Source: Longimicrobium terrae
GTDB taxonomy: Bacteria; Gemmatimonadota; Gemmatimonadetes; Longimicrobiales; Longimicrobiaceae
DNA: 64,000 nt
Assembly (NCBI RefSeq): GCF_014202995.1
Contig: NZ_JACHIA010000001.1
Coordinates: 741,422-805,421 of the forward strand
Direction of reading: 5' to 3'
The notes below the pieces were generated by a model that worked only from the letters and a program-made list of their open reading frames with translations, did not search any database and was not told the origin of the DNA. This document shows, in pieces, positions 1 through 10,713 of this stretch. Every line of letters starts with the position of its first letter. Within the stretch, counting starts at the first letter, position 1. A program made the position numbers and the translations under genes.

Positions 1-923
1 GACGGATCCACCCCGGCCAGTGCGACCGCTTCGGTGATGGCCCGCGCCTGCCCCTGCACGCTGGGCGCGGTGAAGCCGATCTTTTCCGCGCCGTCGTTGT
101 TGATGGCGGAGCCGCGCACCACCGCGTGGATGGTGTCGCCGTCGCGCAGTGCATCCACCATCCGCTTGAGCGCCACCACGCCGGCGCCGGAGCCCACGAT
201 GGTGCCCGCCGCGTCCGCGTCGAACGAGCGGCAGTGCCCGTCCGGCGACTTGATGCCGCCTTCCTGGTACAGGTAGCCGCCCACCTGGTCCGGCCAGATG
301 GACACGCCGCCGGCCAGCGCCACGTCGCACTCGCGGTTCAGCAGGCTCTGGCAGGCCAGGTGAATGGCCACCAGCGACGTGCTGCACGCCGTCTGCACCA
401 CCACGCTGGGGCCGCGCAGCCCCAGGCGGTACGACACGCGGGTGGTGAGGAAGTCCTTGTCATTGCTGAAGACGGCAAGCTCGCCCGGGACCGACGACGC
501 GATCTCGGGGTCCGCCATGACCCACGACAGGTACGGGCTGAAGCCGGAGCCCGCGTACACGCCGATGTCGCCGGCAAAGCGCGCCGGGTCCACGCCCGCG
601 TCTTCCAGCGCGCCCCAGGCGCACTCCAGAAACACGCGGTGCTGCGGATCCAGCACCTGCGCCTCGCGCTGGCTTACGCCAAAGAAACCGGCGTCGAAGG
701 CGAAGGCGTCGTCCAGCGCGCCGTGCGCGCCCACGAACCGCGGGTCGCGCAGCAGCTCCGGCGCGATCCCCGCGCGCACGAGTTCGTCCTGCGCAAAGAA
801 GGTGATGGATTCCACCCCCGCGCTCAGGTTCTTCCAGTATTCATCCGTGTCGCGGGCCCCGGGAAAGCGACCGCTCATTCCCACGACGGCGATGTCGCTT
901 TCCCGATCTTCCTGCTGCTGCAT
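1..923 (-). CDS. type I polyketide synthase, N-terminal ketosynthase (partial)
   Basis: This is the first 307 residues of a type I PKS; the gene continues beyond the left edge. The protein begins directly with a beta-ketoacyl synthase domain, starting with an IAVVGMSGRFPGA block near residue 10. The acyl-accepting cysteine is visible at residue 180 in QTACSTSL. The two catalytic histidines lie beyond the window. The start at 923 is preceded by AGAGGAAG at good spacing. It lies 214 bp after a synthetase that ends in a carrier domain without a thioesterase. The KS therefore most likely accepts a peptidyl chain from that carrier and extends it with a malonyl unit. The acyltransferase, other domains and the release step cannot be seen. 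Confidence 0.93.
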   Translation of the reverse strand, partial: MQQQEDRESDIAVVGMSGRFPGARDTDEYWKNLSAGVESITFFAQDELVRAGIAPELLRDPRFVGAHGALDDAFAFDAGFFGVSQREAQVLDPQHRVFLECAWGALEDAGVDPARFAGDIGVYAGSGFSPYLSWVMADPEIASSVPGELAVFSNDKDFLTTRVSYRLGLRGPSVVVQTACSTSLVAIHLACQSLLNRECDVALAGGVSIWPDQVGGYLYQEGGIKSPDGHCRSFDADAAGTIVGSGAGVVALKRMVDALRDGDTIHAVVRGSAINNDGAEKIGFTAPSVQGQARAITEAVALAGVDP

Positions 924-1137
924 GTGACTTCCTCTGTGGTTTACCGGAACCGGCCGTTCACCGCCCCGGCGGGCGCATCAGGTGAATTCCGTCCTCTTTC
1001 GGGAGCACCGAACCGCGTGTCGGGCCCGCGCCGCGAAGCATCCGCGGCGCGGAACCCGGGGTCCATCCAAACGCGTGGGGTCCAGCGGGTACTGCCCTGC
1101 TTCCAGTCGGATACTGACGATCGGGTACGGCCCGTGA

Positions 1138-4100
1138 TCAGCCGCGTCGGCGCGCGGACCGCCGTTCCTGCGCCCGCGCGCGGCTCGCCGCCAGCGCGGG
1201 GTCTTCGCCCTGCTCGCCCTCGCCCAGAAAGGCGGCGAGCGCCTCCACCGTGGTGTGGCGGAACAGGTCCACCATCTTCAGCCCGCCCTTGATCTCCCGC
1301 AGGCTGCTGAACACGCGGTACAGCAGCAGGCTGGTTCCGCCCAGGTCAAAGAAGTTGTCCGTCACGCCCGGCGCGGGCACGCCCAGCACTTCCCGCCACA
1401 CCTCGGCCACCTTGTGCTCCAGCGCGTTGCGCGGCGGAAGCGCGTCCGCCGTCCCCGCGAACTCCGGCGCGGGAAGCGCCTTGCGGTCCAGCTTGCCGTT
1501 GGGCGTCAGCGGCAGCGCGTTCATGATGACGAACGCGGCGGGCACCATGTACTCCGGCAGGCTCTGCCGCAGGTGCGCCCGCAGCGCGTCCGCATCCACC
1601 TCTCCCGCCACGTACGCGGCCAGACGCTTCTCGCCCGGCGCGTCCTCGCGCGCCACGACCACGCAGTCGCGCACGGCGTCGTGGCGGCGCAGCGCCGTCT
1701 CGATCTCGCCCAGTTCGATGCGGTAGCCGCGCACCTTTACCTGCGCGTCCACGCGGCCCAGGTATTCCAGATTTCCGGTGGATGTCCAGCGCACGCGGTC
1801 CCCCGTGCGGTACATCCGCTCGCCCGGCGCCGTCGTGAAGGGATCGGGGATGAAGCGCTCCGCCGTCAGCGCCGCGCGTCCCAGGTAGCCGCGCGCCAGC
1901 CCGCGTCCGGCGAGGTACAGCTCGCCCGCGACGCCGACGGGAACCGGCCGCTGCCCCGCATCCAGCACGTACGCCCGCGTGTTGCTGATCGGCCGACCGA
2001 TGGTCGGCGCGGCGCCTGCGAGGCGGTGCGTCCACGTGCTGTACGTCGTGTCCTCCGACGGGCCGTACAGGTCGTATACGCGCTGGATTCCATGCGCGTA
2101 CAGTGCATCCACCAGCTCCGTGCGCAGCGGCTCGCCCGCCAGGTTGACGGTCGATACGCCCGCCGGGATGCCGCCGTTGGCCAGCAGCGCCGCCGCGGCG
2201 CTGGGGACGGTGTTCAGCAGCCGCACCTCCGCGATCGCGGGAGCCGTGGGAAGCGCCAGCGCGTTCTCCACGATGATCACCCGTCCGCCGAGCGAGAGCG
2301 GCAGGAACAGCTCGTAGACGGAAAGGTCGAAGCAGATGGAGGTGCAGGCGAGCATTCCGCCCAGTTCCTCCGCCGTGTGCAGATCCGTCGCCCAGGTCAG
2401 CAGCGCGACGGCATTCTCGTGCTCGATCGCGACGCCCTTGGGGACACCCGTGCTGCCGGACGTGTAGATCAGATACGCGAGATTACGCGCATCCGCCCGC
2501 TTCCCGAGCCCATCCGCCGATTCCGCCGCGATCGCCGCCGCCGTGACGGCTTCATCGACCGAGACGATGCGAACGCCGTCCTCCACCGGCAGCGATCCGC
2601 GCAGCGACTCCTGCGTCAGCATCACGGCCACGCGTGCGTCGCGCAGCGTAAACGCGAGGCGGTCCGCGGGATACGCGGGGTCCAGCGGCACGTACGCCCC
2701 GCCCGCCTTGAGGACGGCCATCATCGCGACCAGCATCTCCACGCCGCGCACCAGCCCGATCGCCACGCGCGTCTCCGCACCCACGCCCAGCGCGACGAGG
2801 TGGTGCGCCAGGCGGTTGGCCCGTGCATCCAGCTCCGCGTACGTCACCGACTGCGTGCCGTCCGTCGCCGCCATCGCATGCGGCGTCCGACTGGCCTGCG
2901 CCTCGAACAGCGTGTGAATGCAGGCGTCCGCCGGATACGGCGCTTCGGTGCGATTGAACTCATCCACCACCACCGCGCGCTCGGCGTCGTCCAGCAGGTC
3001 CAGCTCGCCGATGCGCACGTCCGCATCCGCCGTCACCTGATCCAGCACGCGGTACAGGCGGTCCAGCATCGTCACGATGGAGGCGCGGTCGAACAGGTCC
3101 GACGCGTACTCCATCTCGCCGTGCACCGCGTCGCCGTCCGGCGCCAGCGCCAGGGAGAGGTCGAACTTGGTGGTGGCGATCTCCATCTCCACCGGGCGCG
3201 TGCGCGGACCGGCGCCGTCGTCGCCCGCGTGGTCCATGTTGAGCGCGAACGTCACCTGCACGACCGGCGCGTGGCTCAGCGAGCGCTCCGGCTGCAGCGC
3301 CTCCACCAGCCGCTCAAAGGGCAGCTCCTGGTGCTCCCACCCGCCCAGCGTCACGTCGCGGACGCGGCGCACCACCTCGCGAAATGTGGGGTTGCCGCCC
3401 AGGTCCGTGCGCAGCACCAGCGTGTTGACGAAGAAGCCGATCAGCTCCTCCACCTCGCGGCGCGTGCGTCCCGCGATGGGGCTGCCCACCACCACGTCGT
3501 CCGTCGCGGCGTACTTGCCCAGCAGCACCTGAAACGCGCCCAGCAGCACCATGTACAGCGTGGCGCCCTCGGCCCGGGCCAGCGCGCCCAAGCGCTCCAC
3601 CACATGCGCGGGGATATGCACCGGCTCGTGCCCGCCGCGGTAGCTCTGCATCACCGGGCGCGGGCGGTCCGTGGGCAGCTCCAGCAGCGGCGGCGCATCT
3701 CCCAGCCGCTCCGTCCAGTACGCCAGCTGCCGGTGTAGCGCGTCGCCGCGAAGCTGCTGGCGCTGCCACACCGCGAAGTCGGCGTACTGCACCGCCAGCG
3801 GGGCCAGCGGCGACGCGCGCCCGGCGGTGAACGCGTCGTACAGCGTCCACAGCTCGCGGAACAGCACCGGCAGGCTCCACCCGTCGGTGACGATGTGGTG
3901 CATGCACACCAGCAGCACGTGGTCGTCATCCGCCAGCCGCAGCAGCGCGGCCACCACCAGCGGGCCGGCCGCCAGATCGAACGGCCGCGCCGCCGCCTCG
4001 CCCACCATCCGCCGCACCTCCGCCTCGCCATCCACCTCCACCACGGGAAGCGAGACGCCGGCAAAGGGGTTGATGACCTGCACCGGGGCGCCGTTCGCCT

Positions 4101-7100
4101 CGGGGAACACCGTGCGCAGCGCCTCGTGGCGATGGACCACCTCGCCCAGCGCGTGCTCCAGCGCGGCCGCGTTCAGCGCGCCCTCCACCCGCACCGCGAC
4201 GGGCACGTTGTACGAGGCGCCGTCCGGCTCCATGCGATCCAGAAACCACAGCCGCTCCTGCGCAAACGACAGCGAAAGCCCGCCGTTACGCTCCACCGGC
4301 ACCACCGGCGGAAGCTGCGGCAGCCCCGCGCGGCGCAGCGCCTCCACCCGCTCCGCCACGCGCGCCACCGTGGGCGCCTCAAACAGCTGGCGCAGCGGCA
4401 GCTCCACGCCGAACACGGCCCGCACGCGGGACACCACGCGCGTGGCGAGCAGCGAGTGCCCGCCGAGCGCAAAGAAATCGTCGTGCACGCCCGCGCGCGG
4501 CACGCCCAGCACCTCGGCCCAGATCCCGGCGAGAACCTCTTCCGCCGGGGTGCGCGGGGCGGCGTACGCGTCGGCCTGCGCGGCGAAGTCCGGGTCCGGC
4601 AGCGCCCGGCGGTCCACCTTGCCGTTGGGCGTAATGGGGATGGATTCCAGCGCCACGAAGGCGGCGGGCACCATGTAATCCGGCAGCGTCCGCCGCAGGT
4701 GCGCGCGCAGTTCCTCCGCGTCCGCGGCGCCCACGATGTAGGCCACGATCTGCCGCGTGCCGGCCGCGTCCACGCGCGTGGTCACCGTGCACTCCGCCAC
4801 CTGCGGGTGCCGGCCCAGCGTCGCCTCGATCTCGCCCAGCTCGATGCGGAATCCGCGAACCTTTACCTGGCCGTCCAGGCGGCCCAGGTACTCCGTCGCC
4901 CCGGCGGACGTCCACCGCACGCGGTCGCCGGTGCGGTACATCCGCGCGCCCGGCTCCGCGCTGAACGGATCGGGGACGAAGCGCTCCGCAGTCAGCGCCG
5001 CGCGGCCCAGGTAGCCGCGCGCCACGCCGTGCCCGCCCACGTACAGTTCGCCCGGCACGCCGATGGGCGCCGGCTCCAGCGCGTCATCCAGCACCAGCAG
5101 CGTGCTGTGCGCCACCGCGCGGCCGATGGGCACCGTGGCCGCGTCGTCCGCCAGCCCCGCGGGATCGTGCCACGAGCTGAACGTGGTGTTTTCCGTGGGC
5201 CCGTACAGGTTCAGCAGACGGGGCGCATCCGCCGCCGCCATCACGCGCCGTACGGCCACCGGGTCCGCCGCCTCGCCGCCGAACATCACCGTCGCCAGCG
5301 GGGTGAACACGTCCGGCCGCTCGCGGGCGATGCCGTTGAACAGCGAGGTGGTCAGGAACAGCGTGTTGATGGCGTTCACCCGGATCGCGTCCGCCAGCGC
5401 CTCCGCGGAAAGGGCGACCTCGCGGGGGATGACGACCAGCGCGCCGCCGTTGAGCAGCGCCGCCCAGATCTCGAACGTGGCCGCGTCGAACGCCGCGTTG
5501 GATGCCTGGCCGATGCGGTTGCCTGCATCCAGCGTCATGTAGTCCGTGCCGCGCACCAGGCGCACGACGGAACGGTGCTCCACCGCCACACCCTTGGGCG
5601 TTCCCGTGCTGCCGGAGGTGTAGATGACGCACGCCAGCCCGCGCGGCCCGGTCTCCACGCGCGGATCATCCGCCCGCGCCGCGGCGATCGTGTCGCGCTC
5701 CTCGTCGATGCTCACGACCCGGACGACGCCGTCATCCACCGAACCGCGGAGACTCGCCTGCGTCACCAGCACGCGCACGCCGCTGTCCGCGATCATGAAG
5801 GCCAGCCGTTCGCGCGGATATTCCGGGTCCAGCGGCACGTACGCGGCGCCGGCCTTGAGAATGCCCAGGATGGCGGCCAGCAGCTCCGCGCCGCGCTCCA
5901 GGCACAGCCCCACCCGCGCCTCCGGCGTCACCCCCAGGCTGATGAGGTGGTTCGCCAAGCGGTTGGCGCGCGCGTTCAGCTCGCCGTACGTCACCGGCTG
6001 GCCGTCCGCGATCACCGCCACCGCGTCCGGCGCGCGCTCCGCCTGCGCGGCAAAGAGCGCGTGCACCGTCGCGTCCGCCGGATACGTGGTCTCCGTCCGG
6101 TTCCACTCCTCCACCACTCGCGCGCGCTCCGCTGCGTCCGGCAGCGCGATGCGGGAAACGCGCACGTCCGCGTCCGCCGCCACCTGCTCCAGCACGCGGC
6201 GCAGGTGCCCCGCCATCCGCCGGATGGTTTCCGCGCCGAACAGGTCGGTGCTGTACGACACCTCTCCCGCCAGCCCGTCGCCGTCCGGCGCCAGCGCCAG
6301 CAGCAGGTCGAACTTGCTGGTGCCGCTCTCCACCTCCACCGGGGCCATGCGCAGCGCGGGCACGCCGCCCGCCGGCTCCGCGATCTCGTTGAGCGCGAAC
6401 ATCACCTGAAACAGCGGCGACCGGCTCAGGCTGCGGTCCGGGTGCAGCTCGGCCACGAGGCGCTCGAACGGCACGTCCTGGTGCGCGTACGCGCCCAGCG
6501 TCACGTCGCGCACGCGGCGCAGCACGTCGCGGAACGTGGGGTCGCCGCCCAGGTCCGTGCGCAGCACCAGCGTGTTGACGAAAAAGCCGATCAGCCCCTC
6601 CACCTCCGGCCGCGTGCGCCCGGCGATGGGGCTGCCCACGACCACGTCCTCCGTCCCCGCGTACCGGCCCAGCAGCACCTGAAAGGCGCCCAGCATCAGC
6701 ATGTACATCGTGGTGCCCTCGCGGCGCGCCACCGATCGCAGCCGGTCCACGAGTTCCGCGGAAAGCTCCACGGGCTCGCTGGCGCCGCGGTAGCTCTGCA
6801 CGGCGGGACGCGGATGGTCCGTGGGCAGCTCCAGCAGCGCGGGCGCGCCGGCCAGCGCCTGGCGCCAGTACGCCAGCTGCCCGTCCAGCACCTCGCCGCG
6901 CAGCTGTTGCCGCTGCCACACCGCATAGTCCGCGTACTGAAGCGCCAGCGCGGCCAGCGGCGACGGGCGGCCCTCCGCAAACGCGCCGTACAGCGTCCAC
7001 AGCTCGCGAAAGAGCACGCCCAGGCTCCATCCGTCGCTCACCACGTGGTGGATGGAGACCAGCAGCACGTGATCGTCATCCGCCAGACGCAGCAGCCCGG

Positions 7101-10100
7101 CGCGGAACAGCGGCCCGGCCGTCAGGTCGAACGGGCGCGCGGCCTCCGCGGCGGCGTGGCGGCGCACCTCGGCCTCGCGCTCGTCATCCGCCAGCCCCGA
7201 CAGGTCGCCCACGCCCAGCGAAAAGCCGGTGAACGGGGTGATGACCTGCACCGGCGCGCCGCCCTCTTCGCGGAACACGGTGCGCAGCGCCTCGTGGCGA
7301 TGAACGATCTCGCCCAGCGCGCGCTCCAGCGCCGCCACGTCCAGCGCGCCGCCCAGCCGCACCGCGGCGGGGACGTTGTAGAACGGGCTGTCCGGCTCCA
7401 TGCGGTCCAGAAACCACAGCCGCTCCTGCGCAAACGACAGCGGCAGCCCGCCCGTCCGCTCCACCGCGACGACGGGCGGCAGCTGCGGCACTCCCGCGCG
7501 GCGCAGCGCCTCCACCCGTTCCGCCACGCGGGCGACAGCGGGCGCCTCGAACAGGTCGCGCAGCGGCAGCTCCACGCCGAACACGGCGCGGATGCGGGAG
7601 ACGACGCGCGTGGCCAGCAGCGAGTGCCCGCCGAGGGCAAAGAAATCGTCATGCACGCCGGCGCGCGGCACGCCCAGCACCTCCGCCCAGATCCCGGCGA
7701 GAACCTCTTCCGCCGGGGTGCGCGGCGCGGCGTACGCGTCCGCGTGGGCGGCGAAGTCCGGGTCCGGCAGCGCGCGGCGGTCCAGCTTGCCGTTGGGGGT
7801 GATGGGGAGCGCGTCCAGCGCCACGAACGCGGCGGGCACCATGTACTCCGGCAGCGTCCGCCGCAGGTGCGCGCGCAGCTCCTCCGCGTCCGCGCCGCCG
7901 GTGACGTAGGCGACGATCTGCAGCGTCCCCGCCCCGTCCATCCGCGTCACCACCGCGCATTCCGCCACGTGCGGATGACCGCCCAGCGCGGCTTCGATCT
8001 CGCCCAGCTCGATGCGGAATCCGCGCACCTTCACCTGGCCGTCCAGGCGGCCCAGGTACTCCGCCACGCCCGCGGACGTCCACCGCACGCGGTCCCCCGT
8101 GCGGTACATCCGCGCACCGGGCTCGGCGCTGAACGGATCGGGGACGAAGCGCTCCGCCGTCAGCGCCGCGCGGCCCAGGTAGCCGCGCGCCACGCCGTGC
8201 CCGCCCACGTACAGCTCGCCCGGCACGCCGATGGGCGCGGGCTGCAGGGCGTCATCCAGCACCAGCAGGGTGGAGTGCGCGATGGTGCGGCCGATGGGCA
8301 CCGAGGCCGCGTCGTCCGCCAGCGCCTCCACGCGGTGCGCCGCGCTGAAGGTGGTGTTTTCCGTGGGCCCGTACCCGTTCACCAGCCGCGCCGGAGCGCC
8401 GGCCCGCAGCACGCGCCGCACCGCCACCGGGTCCGCCGCCTCGCCGCCGAATACCAGCGTGCCGAGCGGGCGGAACACCTCCGGCCGCTCACGCGCGATG
8501 CCGTTGAACAGCGACGTGGTCAGAAAGAGGATGGTGATGCCGTGCGCACGGATCGTCTCGTCCAGCGCCCGGGCCGAGAGCACGGCGTCGCGCGGGATGA
8601 CGACCAGCCGCCCGCCGTTCAGCAGCGCGCCCCAGACCTCGAACGTCGCCGCGTCGAACGCCGCGTTGGACCCCTGTCCCACGCAGTCTCCGGCGCCGAA
8701 CCGCACGTAGTCCGTGCCGCACACCAGCCGCACGACGGAGCGGTGCTCCACCGCCACGCCCTTGGGCGTTCCCGTGCTGCCGGAGGTGTAGATGACGTAC
8801 GCCAGCCCGCGCGGCCCGGTCTCCATCCCCGGATCGTCCGCGCGCGCCGCGGCGATGGACTCGCGGTCGCCGTCCACGCTCACCACGCGCAGCCCCGCGC
8901 CGCCGATCGATCCGCGCAGGCTTTCCTGCGTCAGCAGCACGCGCACGCCGCTGTCCGCCAGCATGAACGCCAGGCGCTCGGCGGGATAGTCCGGGTCCAG
9001 CGGCACGTACGCCGCGCCCGCCTTGAGAATGGCGAGCATGGCGACGATCATCTCCGCGCCGCGCTCCACGCACAGCCCCACCCGCGCCTCGGGCGTCACG
9101 CCCAGGCTGAGCAGATGATTCGCGAGGCGGTTGGCGCGCGCGTTCAGTTCGCCGTACGCCAGCGATTCGCCGCCCGCGACGACCGCCACCGCGTCCGGCG
9201 CGCGCCGCGCCTGCTCCGCCACGAGACGGTGGATGGAGGCGTGCGATGGATACGAGGTTTCCGTGCGGTTCCACTCCTCCACCACCATCGCGCGCTCCGC
9301 GGCGTCCGGCAGCGCGATGCGGGAGATGCGCACGTCCGCGTCCGCCGCCACCTGCTCCAGCAGGCGCACCAGGTGGCCGCCCATGCGCCGGATGGTCCGC
9401 GCGTCGAAGAGGTCGGTGCGGTACACCATCTCCCCCGCCAGCCCGCCCCCGTCCGGCGTGAGCGCGAGAAGCAGATCGAACTTGCTGGTGACGATGCGCG
9501 CGTCCACGGGCGACATCTGCAGCCCGTGGACGGTTCCGGCGCCGCCGCGCGCGCCTTCGTTGAGCGTAAAGACCACCTGGTACAGCGGCGAAATGCCCGG
9601 CGTGCGCTCCGGCTGCAGCTCGGCCACGAGGCGCTCGAACGGCACGTCTTGGTGGGCGTACGCCTCCAGCGTGGCGGCGCGCACCCGTCCGATCACTTCG
9701 CGGAACGACGGGTCGCCGCGCAGCTCCGTGCGCATGGCCAGCGTGTTGACAAAGAAGCCGATCAGCTCCTCGATCTCCGCGTCGGCGCGGCCCGCGAACG
9801 GGCTGCCCACGACCACGTCCTCCGTCCCCGCGTACCGCCCGAGCAGCACCTGAAAGGCACCCAGCACCACCATGTACAGCGTGGCGCCCTCGCGGCGGGC
9901 CACGGCCTGCAGCCGCTCCACCAGCGCGGCGGAAAGCGCGATGTGCTCGCTGGCGCCGTCCTGGCGCTGCACCGCCGGGCGCGGATGGTCCGTGGGCAGC
10001 TCCAGCAGCGCGGGCGCGCCAGCCAGGCGCCGCTTCCAGTACGCCAGCTGCGTGTTGAGCGCGTCGCCGCGAAGCTCCCGGCGCTGCCACGCCGCAAAGT

Positions 10101-10713
10101 CCGCGTACTGCAGCGGCAGCGCGCCCAGCGGCGAGGGGGCCCCGTCCGCAAACGCGCCGTACAGCGCCCACAGCTCGCGAAAGAGCACGCCCATGCTCCA
10201 TCCGTCGCTCACCACGTGGTGCAGGCACAGCAGCAGCACGTGCTCGTCATCCGCCAGACGCAGCAGCTCCGCGCGGAACAGCGGGCCCGCCGCCAGGTCG
10301 AACGGCCGCGCGGCATCCGCATCCGCGGAGCGGCTGACCTCGGCCTCGCGCTCCGCGGCGGGGAGCGCGCGCAGGTCGCGCACCGGCAGCGTGTAGCCGC
10401 TGAACGGGCGAATCACCTGCATGGGCGTGCCGTCCACCTCGGCCAGCGTGGTGCGCAGCGCCTCGTGGCGGTTCACCACCTCGCCCAGCGCACGCTCCAG
10501 CGCGGGCGCGTTCAGCGCGCCGCGCAGGCGCAGCGCCTCGGGCATGTTGTACGTGGCGCCCGCGTTCTGCATGCGGTCCACGAACCACAGCCGCTCCTGC
10601 GCGAACGAGGCGGGCTCAGTGCGTGTCCGGCTGATGCGCTCCAGCAGGAGCCGGCGGATGCGCTCCTGCTTTTCGGCCAGCGACAGCGCGGCGGGCGGGG
10701 GCGGCACCGTCAT
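1138..10713 (-). CDS. non-ribosomal peptide synthetase, three modules (C-A-T)x3
   Basis: This 3191-aa synthetase has three C-A-T modules at roughly residues 36-1065, 1095-2130 and 2150-3165. All three condensation domains keep HHxxxDG (HHVVSDG at 165-171 in the first; HHIVTDG in the third). All three A domains have the YTSGSTG core and all carrier domains keep the phosphopantetheine serine (LGGHSLLA twice, LGGTSLLL last). There is no epimerase or thioesterase. Reading pocket residues by eye gives DAFFVGGTF for A1 (close to valine/isoleucine codes), DAFFMGLTF for A2 (aliphatic-like) and DLYNNALTY for A3 (similar to some alanine codes); these are tentative. The start overlaps the stop of the upstream synthetase by ATGA, and the chain should pass to the downstream PKS. 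Confidence 0.96.
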   Translation of the reverse strand: MTVPPPPAALSLAEKQERIRRLLLERISRTRTEPASFAQERLWFVDRMQNAGATYNMPEALRLRGALNAPALERALGEVVNRHEALRTTLAEVDGTPMQVIRPFSGYTLPVRDLRALPAAEREAEVSRSADADAARPFDLAAGPLFRAELLRLADDEHVLLLCLHHVVSDGWSMGVLFRELWALYGAFADGAPSPLGALPLQYADFAAWQRRELRGDALNTQLAYWKRRLAGAPALLELPTDHPRPAVQRQDGASEHIALSAALVERLQAVARREGATLYMVVLGAFQVLLGRYAGTEDVVVGSPFAGRADAEIEELIGFFVNTLAMRTELRGDPSFREVIGRVRAATLEAYAHQDVPFERLVAELQPERTPGISPLYQVVFTLNEGARGGAGTVHGLQMSPVDARIVTSKFDLLLALTPDGGGLAGEMVYRTDLFDARTIRRMGGHLVRLLEQVAADADVRISRIALPDAAERAMVVEEWNRTETSYPSHASIHRLVAEQARRAPDAVAVVAGGESLAYGELNARANRLANHLLSLGVTPEARVGLCVERGAEMIVAMLAILKAGAAYVPLDPDYPAERLAFMLADSGVRVLLTQESLRGSIGGAGLRVVSVDGDRESIAAARADDPGMETGPRGLAYVIYTSGSTGTPKGVAVEHRSVVRLVCGTDYVRFGAGDCVGQGSNAAFDAATFEVWGALLNGGRLVVIPRDAVLSARALDETIRAHGITILFLTTSLFNGIARERPEVFRPLGTLVFGGEAADPVAVRRVLRAGAPARLVNGYGPTENTTFSAAHRVEALADDAASVPIGRTIAHSTLLVLDDALQPAPIGVPGELYVGGHGVARGYLGRAALTAERFVPDPFSAEPGARMYRTGDRVRWTSAGVAEYLGRLDGQVKVRGFRIELGEIEAALGGHPHVAECAVVTRMDGAGTLQIVAYVTGGADAEELRAHLRRTLPEYMVPAAFVALDALPITPNGKLDRRALPDPDFAAHADAYAAPRTPAEEVLAGIWAEVLGVPRAGVHDDFFALGGHSLLATRVVSRIRAVFGVELPLRDLFEAPAVARVAERVEALRRAGVPQLPPVVAVERTGGLPLSFAQERLWFLDRMEPDSPFYNVPAAVRLGGALDVAALERALGEIVHRHEALRTVFREEGGAPVQVITPFTGFSLGVGDLSGLADDEREAEVRRHAAAEAARPFDLTAGPLFRAGLLRLADDDHVLLVSIHHVVSDGWSLGVLFRELWTLYGAFAEGRPSPLAALALQYADYAVWQRQQLRGEVLDGQLAYWRQALAGAPALLELPTDHPRPAVQSYRGASEPVELSAELVDRLRSVARREGTTMYMLMLGAFQVLLGRYAGTEDVVVGSPIAGRTRPEVEGLIGFFVNTLVLRTDLGGDPTFRDVLRRVRDVTLGAYAHQDVPFERLVAELHPDRSLSRSPLFQVMFALNEIAEPAGGVPALRMAPVEVESGTSKFDLLLALAPDGDGLAGEVSYSTDLFGAETIRRMAGHLRRVLEQVAADADVRVSRIALPDAAERARVVEEWNRTETTYPADATVHALFAAQAERAPDAVAVIADGQPVTYGELNARANRLANHLISLGVTPEARVGLCLERGAELLAAILGILKAGAAYVPLDPEYPRERLAFMIADSGVRVLVTQASLRGSVDDGVVRVVSIDEERDTIAAARADDPRVETGPRGLACVIYTSGSTGTPKGVAVEHRSVVRLVRGTDYMTLDAGNRIGQASNAAFDAATFEIWAALLNGGALVVIPREVALSAEALADAIRVNAINTLFLTTSLFNGIARERPDVFTPLATVMFGGEAADPVAVRRVMAAADAPRLLNLYGPTENTTFSSWHDPAGLADDAATVPIGRAVAHSTLLVLDDALEPAPIGVPGELYVGGHGVARGYLGRAALTAERFVPDPFSAEPGARMYRTGDRVRWTSAGATEYLGRLDGQVKVRGFRIELGEIEATLGRHPQVAECTVTTRVDAAGTRQIVAYIVGAADAEELRAHLRRTLPDYMVPAAFVALESIPITPNGKVDRRALPDPDFAAQADAYAAPRTPAEEVLAGIWAEVLGVPRAGVHDDFFALGGHSLLATRVVSRVRAVFGVELPLRQLFEAPTVARVAERVEALRRAGLPQLPPVVPVERNGGLSLSFAQERLWFLDRMEPDGASYNVPVAVRVEGALNAAALEHALGEVVHRHEALRTVFPEANGAPVQVINPFAGVSLPVVEVDGEAEVRRMVGEAAARPFDLAAGPLVVAALLRLADDDHVLLVCMHHIVTDGWSLPVLFRELWTLYDAFTAGRASPLAPLAVQYADFAVWQRQQLRGDALHRQLAYWTERLGDAPPLLELPTDRPRPVMQSYRGGHEPVHIPAHVVERLGALARAEGATLYMVLLGAFQVLLGKYAATDDVVVGSPIAGRTRREVEELIGFFVNTLVLRTDLGGNPTFREVVRRVRDVTLGGWEHQELPFERLVEALQPERSLSHAPVVQVTFALNMDHAGDDGAGPRTRPVEMEIATTKFDLSLALAPDGDAVHGEMEYASDLFDRASIVTMLDRLYRVLDQVTADADVRIGELDLLDDAERAVVVDEFNRTEAPYPADACIHTLFEAQASRTPHAMAATDGTQSVTYAELDARANRLAHHLVALGVGAETRVAIGLVRGVEMLVAMMAVLKAGGAYVPLDPAYPADRLAFTLRDARVAVMLTQESLRGSLPVEDGVRIVSVDEAVTAAAIAAESADGLGKRADARNLAYLIYTSGSTGVPKGVAIEHENAVALLTWATDLHTAEELGGMLACTSICFDLSVYELFLPLSLGGRVIIVENALALPTAPAIAEVRLLNTVPSAAAALLANGGIPAGVSTVNLAGEPLRTELVDALYAHGIQRVYDLYGPSEDTTYSTWTHRLAGAAPTIGRPISNTRAYVLDAGQRPVPVGVAGELYLAGRGLARGYLGRAALTAERFIPDPFTTAPGERMYRTGDRVRWTSTGNLEYLGRVDAQVKVRGYRIELGEIETALRRHDAVRDCVVVAREDAPGEKRLAAYVAGEVDADALRAHLRQSLPEYMVPAAFVIMNALPLTPNGKLDRKALPAPEFAGTADALPPRNALEHKVAEVWREVLGVPAPGVTDNFFDLGGTSLLLYRVFSSLREIKGGLKMVDLFRHTTVEALAAFLGEGEQGEDPALAASRARAQERRSARRRG

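Noticed and set aside
126..1292. Plus-strand 388-codon frame at the left edge
   Set aside because: It lies antisense to the PKS ketosynthase, which has a full family signature and a ribosome site.
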